DNA of 64,000 nucleotides from Macrocystis pyrifera (lineage: Eukaryota > Sar > Phaeophyceae > Laminariales > Laminariaceae). A model generated the notes under the pieces. That model was not told the DNA's origin. It saw nothing but the letters and a program-made list of their open reading frames with translations, and made no database searches. This document shows positions 31,790 through 43,540 of this stretch, piece by piece. The stretch lies in contig JASSKH010000005.1 in assembly GCA_031763025.1 (NCBI GenBank), forward strand, positions 5,521,506-5,585,505. The letters are read 5' to 3'. Made by a program: the position numbers and the translations under genes. Each line of letters starts with the position of its first letter. The first letter of the stretch is position 1.

Positions 31790-32265
31790 GTTGCCCCTTC
31801 ACCGCCGGCACCAGGTATGCGTACTACCCCTGGTCTCCGCGAAGACGGCCGCCTGCCACCTGCCGTAGGCTCTTCCCCGCCAGCACCATGCATGCTTGTC
31901 GCTCCTGGTTCTGGCGAAGACGACGGTATGATTTCCACCGTAGCCTCCCCGCCGCGAGCACCAAGAGTGCTCGTAGGTACTACATATTCTTCACCGCCGG
32001 CACCAGGTATGCGTACCGCTCCTGGTTCCCGCGAAGACGGTCCTTTGGTTGAGACCGTAGGTACTACATATTCTTCACACCGGCACCAGGTATGCGTACC
32101 GCCCCTGATGTCTGCGAAGACGGCTGCCTTCCAGCTGCCGTAGGCTCTTCCCCGCCGACACCAGGCACGCTTGTCGCTCCTGGTTCTGGCGAAGACGACG
32201 GTACGATTGCCGCCGTAGCCTCCCCACCGCGAGCACCAGGAGTGCTCGGCCCTACTGGTCCGTTT
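31790..32265 (+). repeat. Tandem Pro/Gly-rich coding-like repeat
   Basis: Units of about 100-170 bases recur: CCGGCACCAGGTATGCGTAC, GCTCCTGGTTCTGGCGAAGACG and GCCGTAGCCTCCCC. One frame (31817 on) translates as PPAPGMRTAPGSREDG-like repeats and is broken near 32080. Confidence 0.7.
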
Positions 32266-32267
32266 GG

Positions 32268-33500
32268 AAGTCAAAATGGAGGTTTTGGAAGTTGAACGTA
32301 GAATGAAATCCGCGTGGTAGGCTTATACCCAACTTCCAATACTTCCATTTTGACTTCCAAACTTCCATTTTTACTTCCAAAAGGAACTAATTAGACCGAA
32401 CACCCACATGCATATGGGCCCCGGGGAGTGGATAGAAGCGTCTGCAGACGTAGATTTCCATGGTTAATGGAAGTGGACGAAAGCACGTGGAAGTACGTGA
32501 AAGTATGCCGAATTTATTCTTGCATATGAGAGTGTATGGAAGCTTCGGCGAACGCTGATATGAATTCCCGTGTAAGTAGGGGTTACATGTGACTTTGGAA
32601 GTTGGATAATTGGAAGCGGATGTGAGTAAGTGGGAATAGGTGGAAGAAAAGCTTGAATATAGGAGTCGATGGAAGCGTCTGCGGACGTGCGTGGAAGTTT
32701 CCATTGAAATGGAAGTTAAATGGAAGATAAATAAGTAAGTAAGCCGTAGCCATTGGAAGTTTAATGGAAGTGCGTGGGAAGTACGTACAAATAGGTGGAA
32801 GTGGCGCTTGAATATGGGGGGAGTGGTCAGAAGATTCTGCGTGCTCAGATGCGAATTTCGTTGAATTTAAATGTAAAATGGAAGCTTTGAAAGCCAAACG
32901 AAAGTTGTGGAAGTTGAGTGGAAGCGGATGCGAGTAGATGGAAGTAAGTGGAAGTTATGGTTGAGGATGGAAGTGGACAGAAGATTCTGCGGACGCCGAT
33001 AGAAGTTTCCTTGAAGGTAGAAGTCAAATGGAACTTCTAGACGTGAAGCGGAAGTGGGTGACGGTAGGTGAAAGTATATCAAGGTGTACGGAAGCTTAGT
33101 GGAAGCTGGACGAAGCTTCTACCGGGCATGGCAGTAGAAGCTTCCACTTAGCTTCCACTGGCTTCCGCTGTGCAAACTTACACTGACTTGCACTAGCTCC
33201 AAAATAGAAACTTCCATGGACTAAATGGAAGTTTCCACTCGACTTCTTCCAAACCTTCCATTAGGAAGTAAAAAACTTCCACAACTTCCATTTGGAAGTA
33301 AAAACTTCCAAAACTTCCATTTTGACTTTCGCAACTTCCATTTGAAGGTAAAAAGCTTCCATTTTGACTTTCACAACTTCCATTCGGAAGTAAAAAACTT
33401 TCATTTGGAAGTGTACAAACTTCCATCTGGAAGTCAAAATGGAAGTTTTGGGAGTTTTTCACTTCCAAATGGAAGTTGTGAAAGCTTCCACTCATTTATC
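32268..33500. repeat. TGGAAG/CTTCCA satellite with a polarity switch
   Basis: The hexamer TGGAAG, often TGGAAGT, is densely repeated on the plus strand from about 32450 to 33100. CTTCCA dominates from about 33130 to 33400. Short mixed blocks are at both ends. There is no fixed long period. Confidence 0.85.
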
Positions 33501-33744
33501 AAATAATGAGGACCACCGCGCGGCAGCTATATGACCTTCCTGAGTACGTATGCTTTCCGTCTATCATAGTAGCCTTTCTGACCTCCTTGCGTCATTTGTA
33601 TTATGTTTCATTGCAGAATTTATTTTTGTTTTGTTGTCTTTTTGTTCTTGTTTTCTAGTCTTGCTTGTGTTGTTGTGTTCGCGTGCCCGGTACGCTGGCA
33701 CTTCACTTGCTTGACCCTTGAATTCACGAATATTGTTTTTTTGT
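33501..33744. other. Short unassigned spacer
   Basis: No gene or shared repeat was seen. The sequence is T-rich from about 33610. Confidence 0.35.
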
Positions 33745-33875
33745 CTTCTTCTGTCTCAGTCTGTAACCACAGAATCAGCACATCTCTAGGATAAGGAATC
33801 AGGACGGACGTTGGGTGTACTGATGAAGTTGGGTAGAAAGGACGATATGACGTGAAGACAAAAACAAGAACAATA
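33745..33875 (+). repeat. LINE-type 3' tail, diverged copy
   Basis: The order of boxes is kept but changed: TCTGTAACCACAGAATC, CTCTAGGATAAGGAATC, GGGTAGAAAGGACGATATG and ACGTGAAGACAAAAAC. It is the oldest-looking tail in the window. Confidence 0.6.
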
Positions 33876-33904
33876 GAAAGGAAATAGAACATTGCCGCTA
33901 CAAT

Positions 33905-34512
33905 AGCCCCGAAAAAGCGTGTATCAATGGATATTGTTAACAGCAATAAACTGTCAACGCTGGCTAACGATAGACATTGTGAACCACAATAATAGACTGG
34001 CAACACTGTCTATCGATAGACACTGCTAACCATAATGGACTGGCAACGCTTTCTATCGATAGATTTTGTTCATGACCATAGACTGGAAACGCTGCATATC
34101 GATAGGTATTGCCAGGGGACAGTATGTTCTCGGCAATGGACACAATATGCCTTTGCCCTAGCAATGGAGTCACAAGTTTGTCCATAGATGGCCGATGTCC
34201 CGAACAATAGATGTTGGGGAAGCAACCGCGATATATATATATATTGGTTGAACAATAAACCAAAAACGTTCGCCTATCGACGGCTATTGCAGCCAACAAT
34301 ATACATGCAACTGTATCCATCAATAGCCATCGTCACCCACAATAGACTGTCGGCCGTGCTTTCGCAGTAGACTATTGCCTACCTACTGCATACCGTGGAA
34401 TGATGCATATCGATGGCCATTCTGGACGACCGCTGAAGCTTCTATTGCAGGCAACAATAGGCACGCGATTGTCCCCAACAATAGCCATCGCCACTCACAA
34501 TAGATTGTCGGC
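33905..34512 (+). repeat. TATCGATAGA/CAATAGA repeat cluster
   Basis: Units of about 50-60 bases contain CTATCGATAGACA(T/C)TG and ACAATAGACTGGCAACGC-type words. Related clusters lie at 45665-45905 and 48836-49130. Confidence 0.7.
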
Positions 34513-34514
34513 CA

Positions 34515-34895
34515 GATTCCGAAAAAAATGAATCTGACTTGCTTCATTTCAGTATGGAACGAAAAAAAACTCGAGCAAAGAAACGGAAAGCTGAGGACCT
34601 TCTTGTAATTAACCGGCACCCGAAAAAACAATCTGACTTACTTGATTTCAGTATAGGATAAAAAACTCGATTCAAGAAACGGTAAGCTGAGGACTTTCTT
34701 GTAAAATGCCAGCATCCGAAACAATAAATATGACTTACTTGATTCAAGTATAGGACAAAAACTTCTAGTTGAGAAACGGAAAGCTGAGGAATTCTTTGTA
34801 AAAAAGTTGACCGGCATCCGAAAAAATGAATCTGACTTACTTGATTTCAGCATGAAAAAAACTCGAGTTAAGAAACGGAAAGCTGGGAATTTTCC
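34515..34895 (+). repeat. Tandem array, period about 101 bp
   Basis: Four units carry CCGAAAAAA, CTGACTTACTTGATTTCAG, AAACTCGAG and AGAAACGGAAAGCTGAGGA. A separate diverged unit is at 35545-35650. Confidence 0.8.
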
Positions 34896-36261
34896 GGTCA
34901 AGGCGGTTTTATTTTAGTATCCAGATTAATTTGAAAGTGCAGCTAATAATATAAAACAACGTAAAAGACCATCTCTTATGGGAGGGTTTTGAAAACCGAA
35001 AAAGATACCCGAAACTGCAGTATTTTAATCGTGCTTTCACGTATTTTACATCCGGAGTCCGACCGAATCAGGCTCGCTCTTCTCGGAAAACTTGAAGTCT
35101 TCTGGGTAGAAGTATCCAGACCCGTTTTTTCTTTTCTCCAGGGGAGTTGTTCGAAGTTCTTTCGGTGTTGTCATTTTCAGACAAAAAACAACAACAAGGC
35201 ATTTTCAGATATAAATTGACATTTCGGCCGAAAAGTGGCCTCCTTTTCAGATAAATCGCGTCCGAATCGCGTCCGAAACTGAATAGAGGAAACTGGAGTG
35301 TATCCACATATTTTTTTAACTGCTATCCTGAAGAAACGGCAAACGGCGTTGCATGCCTCTCGCAAAATGGCTGGTGGGACTCCAAGAAAAGCGTGCCCGA
35401 TTCGCCCGTTTCCCTGGTCAAACACGCTTCTGCGAAGGTGCTGAAACCTCGATTTCCAGAAATCAAAGCCGGTTTGCCTTAAGAGATGGCCAAAGGGTAA
35501 TAAATCGAATTTATTTCCGAAAATAAATCGAAAAAAAAAAAGATTGTCAGGCATCCAAAAAAATAACTCTTACTTACTTGGTTTCAGGTTAGGACAAAAA
35601 AACTCTGAGATGAGAGAGAAACAGAACGCTGAGAATTTGCAGCGTAATAATAAGGTGGTTTCGGTATTATGATCCACTTTGTTGTGTATCCTTCGAATTG
35701 TCATGTTATTATTATTCTCTGCGACGTCGGGGGGGAATCCACTGGCGTGGTACAAGAGCCGCGACACCGACCGCTGACTCTCGTTGCCTATCGTACTGCC
35801 AGTACCCGGGAGTTCCCCCCCCCGAGCCGACTGGCCGGGGCTCTAACAAACGCAGTCTCGGACGACCGAGACCCCCAATGGTAGTAAACCATTGGCATAC
35901 CCCACTCTCCTAGTGAGAGCCCCGAATCGCTGCTGCTGCTGCTGCCTGCTGCTGACGTGAAGAGGAACCGCAACAGAGAAACCACCACAGAAACCACAAC
36001 AGTAGGCCTAGCCTCTAGGCTTATCAATCGGCAGCGAGCAGTGCCGTGCTCTACTCGTACACCTATCACGAGAAGCTAGGAGGGGGCACGGGGCGAGTAT
36101 GGTTGTTCTTCTCTTCTCTCTGCCTCTGAACAAATTAAGCCATTTAGTTTCCGTCGGTAGAGCCCATGACTATAAATAATAATGAATTCCGTCGGTTGTG
36201 AACAAAACATGCATCTCACGTGAACTTAGAGATACTACGCATTTTACTCAAAGCGGAGTTA
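34896..36261. other. Unassigned, with a compact predicted RNA fold
   Basis: There is no recognisable gene. A single unit of the 101-bp repeat is at 35545-35650. An RNA-like set of helices is at 35837-35923. Confidence 0.4.
35837..35923 (+). ncRNA. Possible structured RNA (three paired helices)
   Basis: GGGGCTCT (35837-35844) is complementary to AGAGCCCC (35916-35923). Inside it, GTCTCGG/CCGAGAC (35855-35861/35866-35872) closes a 4-base loop and CCAATGGT/ACCATTGG (35875-35882/35888-35895) closes a 5-base loop. All three helices are perfectly paired. No known RNA family was recognised. Its stability compared with chance was not computed. Confidence 0.3.
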
Positions 36262-36600
36262 ACAATGAGGCGCGCGAAGCGCGCAGCGCGCACCTTTTTT
36301 TTCTTGGTTTTCCAAGTTAAAAAAAAAAGTTTTCATAACGGCTGCGACACACGAGGGTAGGGTGCCTTGCTTTGACTTTCTCTGTGTGTGTTTGGGTGTG
36401 TGTGATTCAACATTTTTTTGGGCCACGTTTGACCACCGCGCTCAACGCACACGGCACCAATTCCAGTCCCGGCGGGCTCTGTGCACGCACACACACAAAC
36501 GAAACCTTCTCGTGCTGGTGCGGTGGTATGTCGTTCACAGTTGGTCGAGCTAGATGCGGCAACGTGTGTAGGCATATTTTTATGCTGGGCCGTGTTGAAT
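36262..36600 (+). repeat. Dispersed repeat, inverted partner of 53214-53545
   Basis: It runs from GAGGCGCGCGAAGCGCGC through CACGAGGGTAGGGTGCCT, the GTGTGTTTGGGTGTGTG stretch and ACGGCACCAATTCCAG to GTGTGTAGGCA. The reverse complement with scattered changes is at 53214-53545. A GCGC-rich terminus marks one end in both. Confidence 0.75.
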
Positions 36601-36809
36601 CAACACATCAGAACCAACAACCGTAAAATATTATAATAACGCTTTTCGTTTTGTTGAGTTCTACCTATAACGAAACCCAGCTCTACGATTACTCGTAGGC
36701 AGACTGTGCCTGTCCACAGCAACGAGCGTTCGGGTTATGTCCCCCGAGACATGCTGCAGGTGGTATTGTCAAGCCCACCCTCCTACTAATGAGGGGACGG
36801 AGAAGCGGG
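36601..36809. other. Short spacer
   Basis: It includes GGCAGACTGTGCCTGTCCAC at about 36700, which recurs inverted and doubled at 53143-53200 next to the partner repeat. Confidence 0.4.
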
Positions 36810-37350
36810 AGAAGATCTGCTGTAGATGTTGTACAGCAGTAGTAATGGTGGCACTGCTAGAAACTCTGTTGGACACACGTCAGGTTGTAGATTTTTCGTC
36901 TTCAATTATGAGTGCAGAACCAGGATACACATGTACGACGGGTTCACACACAAAAGCCGAGCGTACAGCGACGCTGACTCTGGCCTCGTGTGTCCTACTG
37001 CTACTGCTGCTGCTGTCTTGCTGCTGGAGAAGCTCTGCTGTAGATGTCGTACATCAGTAGTAGCGGTGGCACCCGCTACCTGCTACGAGAAGATGTCTCT
37101 CTTGGACAGAGCATGTCGGGTGCACATTTTTTCGTCTTCAAATTATGCCGAATTTCGAGTTCGGAGCCAACACGGGACTAAATCGAGTACGTGTACAAAG
37201 GGTTCAAGGGTTAGATTGACAAGCCGAGCGTACACCGACGCTGACCCTGGCCTCGTGCGTTCTACTGCTACTGCTGCTGCTGCTGCTGCTGCTGTTTTGT
37301 TGCTGGAGAAACACTGCTGCTGTAGATGTACATCAGTACCAGTAAGTAGT
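36810..37350 (+). repeat. Two diverged tandem units of about 250 bp
   Basis: Each unit has TGCTGTAGATGT, TTTTTCGTCTTCAA(A)TTATG, CCGAGCGTACA(G/C)CGACGCTGA and a (CTG)n tract. The second (CTG)n at 37267-37301 is the longer one. Related pieces are at 44290-44640. Confidence 0.65.
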
Positions 37351-37365
37351 GGTGGCACTTACTTG

Positions 37366-38085
37366 TAGTGAGTTAGTGGATCCCTTGCTTTAGTGGATCA
37401 CATTGAATGTCAAAAATGAGTAGCGGATCACCGGGTTAGTGGATAACTATTTATTTCAAAAATAGCTGGTGGATCACCATGTTTAGTGGATCACATTTTG
37501 GAAAATGAGTAGTGGATCACCGACTTAGTGGGTCACATTCTGGAAAATGAGTGGTCGATCACCGGGCTAGCGTATCACATTTCTAAAAATAGCTGCTGGC
37601 CGTGAATCATGATATATATATTTTTGTTTTATTTGTTATCGAGGGCGACCGTCACGAGTACGAGATCGTACTTGAGTCATGATATATATTTTTGTCTTAA
37701 TTATTATTAAGGACGACCGTTACGAGTACGAGATCGTACTTGAGTCATGGTATTTTTTTCTTGTCTTCTTTTTTTTATTAAAAGGCGCAGTACGTTTTCG
37801 TACTCATAATAGATGGTTCTTATTTCTGAGCGTCGGAGATTGCTAAAAAATCCAGAAATAACGCCTCAAAAATTTCCCATAAATAGTTGGTCTCATCACA
37901 GGGGGTGCAATTTTGTCCCCTGGATTCGGTCCTAGGCAGCTCGTTTTTGGATTTCTTCGGAATGGCATGAGTGTGAAACAAATTTGGCAAGTAAGATCTC
38001 GTACTCGCAAGTGTCGCCCTTCTAAAGACGATTTTGTGTGTGGGTGTTTTATTTTTCTTGGAGGAACGCCGTATGGGAGATAGAT
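37366..38085 (+). repeat. GGATCAC and GTACGAG repeat arm, left
   Basis: Units of TTAGTGGATCACAT...AGTGGATCACC (37366-37590) are followed by units GAGTACGAGATCGTACTTGAGTCATG (37600-37750) and a segment with GGATTCGGTCCTAGGCAGCTC (37895-38020). The outer two blocks recur inverted at 43660-44305. The last segment recurs in direct orientation at 43566-43690. Confidence 0.7.
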
Positions 38086-38570
38086 ATTACTTGACAGTAG
38101 CTATCATTTTGTCGTCACTGGATAACACGGAATAATCTGGTAATATACGGTAAAAGGAATCCATAAAATATCGATCTTGGGTGTGTCATTACCTGGCGAA
38201 CGTGGTCATAGATCGTAATCGGGTACGGGTGTGTCATCACCTCTGACGAACGTCGTCGTAGGAGATATATGTATCTGTTGAAGATCATCAAGATTGGAAC
38301 AACAAACAGGAGCGTTTGCACGCCCACTTGTTTACTCTGCTTTGCTCACCATCATCAGCTTCCAGCCTCTGAGCAAATGAATCAACACTGTGGCTTGGGG
38401 TCACCACACCATCTTCTTCTCTTCTAATGAAGCTTCTCGTACAAGTCACCTAACAGTGGCTATACGTTTGCCTCGAACATTTATTTCGACTGTGTATTGG
38501 CTGGCCATCGGCAATCGAGTCTAGGCGTACACACCAGCTACTAGCTGGTACACACGCCAACCGCCATACC
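38086..38570 (+). repeat. Left LTR of the Copia-like element
   Basis: It runs from ATTACTTGACAGTAGC to CGCCATACC and matches 43060-43540 with a few dozen differences. It contains two units of a roughly 48-base repeat (ACGAACGT(G/C)GTC...GTGTGTCAT). Confidence 0.8.
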
Positions 38571-38999
38571 AAATAAATAGGTTAATTAGCCTCGGAACGC
38601 GTAAACGAGGCAAGCTGCTAGCAACGGTGGCCCAAGACCGCCACCCTGAACTGCTACTGGCTCGCTATACAGCAGGAGGAGGACTGGACTTTTTCAATAT
38701 CAAGAAACCTGCTGCTGCGTACGAAAAAGGGAGCTTCTTCCACGACGAGAGGAACCAAACATCGAAGGTCTACGTACTTCGTTGAAACGTGAGTGACACG
38801 TGGTACGGACACCGCGTGCTTCTAAGAGGGTCCTGTGTAGGGCATTCTACTACTGCTGTAGTCAAATTGCACTAACTACGATAGAGACACCCACAGAGCA
38901 CCACCGCGTAAGGAGCTGTGAAAATCTCACCTGCTCCCCTTTGTCTTTTTATAGACGAGGACCAATTATCTCGAGCAAAACTCGAGCGTAACCGCTGTA

Positions 39000-39845
39000 C
39001 GCTGCTCAACAGCAACTCCACATACATCGCAACCCAGCACGCCTGAAAGTAAGGAGCTCCGCTGAGCGTAGTCCATTTCGTGGATCGTAAGCCTCAGTCA
39101 CTCTGAGCAACAGCGATATAGAAGTTAACTCCCGATAAGCACCCTGCTATCTGTTAAAGGAGCGCTGAACTTCGAATTTCCAAGAGGGCGTCGGCCCCAG
39201 TGAGATTTGTTTTTAGTCGTCACTACAACGTAACAGTGGGACAGAAGCAAACTCCCGACAAGCGTGATAGCTGTCTGTTAAAGGAGTCCCTGACTTCATC
39301 ATTTTCTGACAGGACCTTCCATTGGGAGGGAGCCTAGAAAATACGAAAACCTCGATCAACACGTCGAGTAAGATTCTGCTGTACGCTGTCAAGGACAACT
39401 TCGCCACACCCCACAGTACCGCTGGGGTTAAGGAGCTCTGTCTAGTGTAGTCCATTTCGTGGATCATAAGCCTCAGTCACTCTGAGCAACAGCGCCATAG
39501 AAGTTAACACCCGATAAGCATTCTGCTATCTGTTATAGGAGCGCTGAACTTCTATAAATTTCCAAGAGGACCGTCGGCCCCAGAGAGATTGCTTAAAAGT
39601 CGTTACTACAGCGGCATAGAAGTTAACTCCCGATAAGCATTTTGCTATCTGTTAAAGGAGCACTGAGCTTCGATGATTTTCCAGGAGGATCGTCGGCCCC
39701 AGAGAGATTACATGACAGTCGTTACTACAGCGGCATAGAAGTTAACTCCCGACAAGTATTCTGATATCTGTCAAAGGAGCGCTGAACTTCGATAAATTTC
39801 CAAGAGGGTCGTCGGCCCCAGAGAGATTTTTTTCGCAGTCGTCAC
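39000..39845 (+). repeat. Tandem repeats in the element leader
   Basis: A unit of about 121 bases (ATAGAAGTTAACTCCCGATAAGCA ... GGCCCCAGAGAGATT) occurs about five times: near 39117, 39228, 39492, 39611 and 39733. A 110-base block with TAGTCCATTTCGTGGATC precedes units one and three, giving a higher-order repeat. Confidence 0.85.
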
Positions 39846-40387
39846 TAGCGCTGCACGTAAATCTGTGACCCCACACGATTGTTGGAACGAGAACTATTTT
39901 TCAACAGTTTCTGCGAGGATGATACGACAAGTTATTCACACAGCAGTAGTACTGGTACCTACAGTAGTACTACTAATACTGTACCTGAGTGCACTACTCG
40001 TGCTGCTGTGGAATCATACAAGTACGCGACACCAACTTCAAACGTAAAAGTGAGCGGTATCAGTTACACTGCGCGCATCCAGAGGGTCCTGCATAGATTG
40101 GCGTCTGATATCAACTGCTACCGTACTACTGCAGTCAGGACTGTTTCATCGGTGTGTGTGAATTTCACCTCGTGCCATATTTCTCGTACGAAGCTAGTGT
40201 GGACTCCAAAATCTCGACCCAAAGTCGAGTATTGTACTGCTGTATCATGCATACTTGCATACGGCAAATTAAAAGCCTCGGGATCCCCGAGCATTGTGCG
40301 GCAGCCATTCCAAGAGATACTGCTGTACATACGATACTACTGGTGTAGTATCATGCAAGACCGCCTGGCCAAGTACTACTCATCATC

Positions 40388-40962
40388 ATGGGGGACTCAG
40401 CTTTCAACAACAACAGCGGCAACCTCGCTAATGCTATCAAAGGACTGACAAAGTCCGACGGCGGCAAGCCAGGGAATTCTCGCGACTGGCGCAAGAGGCA
40501 GGCGGCAGTGCTCAGCGTCGCGCGCCGAGACATTGCAAGCCTGATCAGAGGGAAACCCCGACCAACCGAAGAAACGACCGGCACGGGAGCTCAGGCTTCT
40601 TATGACAGGGCGAACGAAGACTCGACTTGTACGTGCGGACATGGTCAGCGGGCTCTTCAAGAACTAGTCAACAAGGAATCTTCCCCAAGATCAAGGCAGG
40701 ATCCAACGATGAAACTGAGCAGAAGTGGTGTTCTGTACACAAGACTACATCTCACGACGACTCGGAACGTTACCCGCCGCAAAGTAACGGCGCTGTACTG
40801 AGCGCGACATCAGCTCCGGTCAACGACGACGAGAAACCGTCCGCAAGCAACTTTCTGGAAGAGGACACGTCATCGACAACAACATCAGACGGAGCATCAT
40901 CGACTGGAGCTGGAGTATCCTCACTACTAGGGGCCGGAACACCATCACCAAGGAAGGACTAG
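40388..40962 (+). pseudogene. Copia-like gag, frameshifted
   Basis: The ATG at 40388 opens a frame starting MGDSAFNNN, with RDWRKRQAAVLSVARRDIAS (about residues 32-51) in the place where Copia gag proteins have a Trp-containing helical segment. The frame stops at 40801. In another frame (40627-40962) the sequence KWCSVHKTTSHDD appears, which is the C-x2-H-x4-H part of a Copia-type gag zinc motif. The last Cys is not visible. A Ser/Thr-rich tail then ends at 40962. At least one indel therefore separates the two parts and the product is probably not made intact. Copia-type gag is inferred from the short WC..HKT..H motif and from the LTR context. Confidence 0.6.
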
Positions 40963-40965
40963 AGA

Positions 40966-41860
40966 TTCCCCATCAGGGACCGGAACGCCATCAGAGACTG
41001 GAACACTACCGCAACAAGCTGGAGTGCCGTCATCATCATCAATCAGGAGCTACATATTCTTTTTCACCCTGGGACGCATCTATCTCTGCTATCTGCTGCT
41101 TCGCCCGGGGTTGAATCTTCCACTCTGGGTGGAGTCACACTGGATGCAACGCATCACGAGACCGCCCATACGGTACACAATCCAAGCGTCGAGGAGATCT
41201 TCGACAGCATGCACGCCAAGAGGGCATCGGGGGAAGACCCCCCAGACACGTGTGTGGATTTTGCCTACACCAATAGAGACCCTTTTCGAGTCTCGGAGGA
41301 GGAAAACTGGGTGATCGAATCCCCACCAAAACACTACGATGCCATTCATTCCCCGGAGCAGCATCACCCGGGATCATCAGATCATCAACATCTGGGGTCA
41401 TCAGAGCATCAGCATCTATCTATCGTCTGGGATCACCGGAGCATGCAAGTCTGGGATCACTGGGTCAACATCATCTGGGATCACCAGATCGTCAGCTGGA
41501 TCATCATCGTCTGGCATCACCGAAGTATCAGCTGAGACATCACCGCCTGCTTCACCAGGGGTCGTGTCAGCTGCTCGAGAGCTGTGTCTGACTCGTGCCT
41601 CCACACGAGCCGAGCCCAAAACAGAGAACACAGAGACAAACCGTCAGCTGAAGGAGGTCCACACACTCACGATGGCGGAGGGACAACCACGGGCAAACCC
41701 CGGGACAGGATCCGCGGCATCGACACAGGACGATCAAGAGCCACTGGCGACTACGGCCTTCGTGTACAACTGCAAGCCAACTTCAGGAATCCTCTTCTTG
41801 CTGGACGGAGAGCCCATCATAATCGGGACCAAGAAGCAGACACTGACTGCTTAATTAACA
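40966..41860 (+). pseudogene. Coding remnant with a GATCATC minisatellite
   Basis: The frames hold TCVDFAYTNRDPF (near 41250), then Ser/Gly/Ile-rich repeats translated from ATCATCTGGGATCACC-like units (41370-41540). A final piece holds TSGILFLLDGEPIIIGTKKQ and stops at 41854. The same order occurs at 17603-18669. No family was recognised. It could be the C-terminal part of gag or an extra frame of the element. Confidence 0.5.
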
Positions 41861-43059
41861 GTGGAGGCAGAGCTGAGACGACCATCAGTTTTGAGGGAAA
41901 GGAAAAGACTGCCTCTCCAAGTTTAGCATAAGTTGAGCCTCAAGCCACTGGAAGCGTGAACTGTATTGTCTCCCTTACCGAAGCTGTGGGTTGTCGCATG
42001 CTCAATTTGCACGGGGCGGATAAGAAGTTCTTTTCCTTGGGTCAGCGAACTGATCACTGGATTTTTGCATTCGTTGGTAGCGTATCCCCTACAGTGCAGT
42101 ACAATGACCGGTGTTGTGCAAGATTAAAAATATAAATCGCAGTCTGTACCAAGCAAGGGTGCATTGTAACCAAGTCGAATCATTAGGTTCGAATGTGTAG
42201 TTGAAAAGAGTACATCATCTCCGGAACTTCAGGATGTATAGCAGGAGAACTTTCCACCTGGATGAGTCCAAAGAGGAGATTAGCATACACGAGGGGGATG
42301 TCTCTCTGATAACAGTATGTCTTGTTGCAGCGTTAAGCTGGCAGTATACAAAAAAGAAAACATGTTCCTTTGTTTTGTGGGCGGCAGGAACGTAAATAGT
42401 TTGTTCACTCCTATTCTTGTTGCGGAATGATGAACAAATTCACTGTTTTAGACTACTACACACATTTAGTATTCCTTTGTCGTTTAACTGACTGGAATGT
42501 AGTTCACAGTTTGATGATTCTTGGACTGATAGCTAAGCTTGTATAACATGTGTGCAGAAAGATAGCAGAGCTGGATATTTTACATCTGCTTGTTTTGTGT
42601 AACCCCTCCGGTATTCTAGAAGAATGAGTTAGCTCTCAGTAGTTTAAGTTGAATACTTTCACCGCAACAATTATGCCCTTGTTGCGTGCATCTTTTGAAG
42701 TATGGCATGTGGCGCAGAGGTCGTACTTATTGTTTTGTTTGCCTAGGACTACCAGCATGAAACGAGTTATCGTAACGAGAGGTCGTATTGGAGATATTGT
42801 TCGTTTGGATCGTTCCAGCAGCGACGGTTACAAGTTGTAGAGGGTTGCGTATATCTTCGCAGGCGTTATTATGAATTATGCCGTGTGTTCACGAGGAGAG
42901 TTTGAGCACTCCGTTCTCTGCTCCGTTCTCTGCTCCGAGCTACGAGCTAGGCTCCGCTCTCTCTCCCCTCATCTGTCCTCTAATACAACGATTATAAAGC
43001 AACTCATCAGACCACGTGGTGGTCAGGGCATCCAGGCTTGGACTCTACGAACAGATACG

Positions 43060-43540
43060 ATTACTTGACAGTAGCTATCATTTTGTCGTCACTGGATAAC
43101 ACGGAATAATCTGGTGATATACGGTTAAGGAATCCATAAAAGATCGATCTTGGGTGTGTCATTACCTGACGAACGTTGTCATAGATCGTAGTCGGGTACG
43201 GGTGTGTCATCACCTCTGACGAACGTCGTCGTAGGAGATGCATGTATCTGTTGAAGATCATCAAGATTGGAACAACAAACAGGAGCGTTTGCACGCCCAC
43301 TTGTTTACTCTGCTTTGCTCACCATCATCAGCTTCCAGCTGAGCAAATGAATCAACAGTGTGGCTTGGGGTCACCACACCATCTACTTCTCTTCTAATGA
43401 AGCTTCTCGTACAAGTCACCCAACAGTGGCTATACGTTTGCCTCGAACATTCATTTTGACTATGTATTGACCGGCCATCGGCAATCGAGTCTAGGCGTAC
43501 ACACCAGCTACTAGCTGGTACACACGCCAACCGCCATACC
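43060..43540 (+). repeat. Right LTR of the Copia-like element
   Basis: It is colinear with 38086-38570, with small indels and substitutions throughout, so the insertion is old compared with the Ty3 element. Confidence 0.8.

Larger units (their letters stand above)
38086..43540 (+). mobile_element. Copia-like LTR element with gag but no pol
   Basis: Two similar LTRs (38086-38570 and 43060-43540) enclose a 1.8-kb leader with tandem repeats, a gag-like frame (40388-40962), a coding remnant with a minisatellite, and an AT-rich 3' region. No reverse transcriptase, integrase or RNase H motif was found in any frame, and the interior is only about 4.5 kb. This suits a non-autonomous derivative. The 3' half is present again at 17603-20812. 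LTR ends are approximate because flanking bases are shared, and no target duplication was recognised. Confidence 0.7.
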
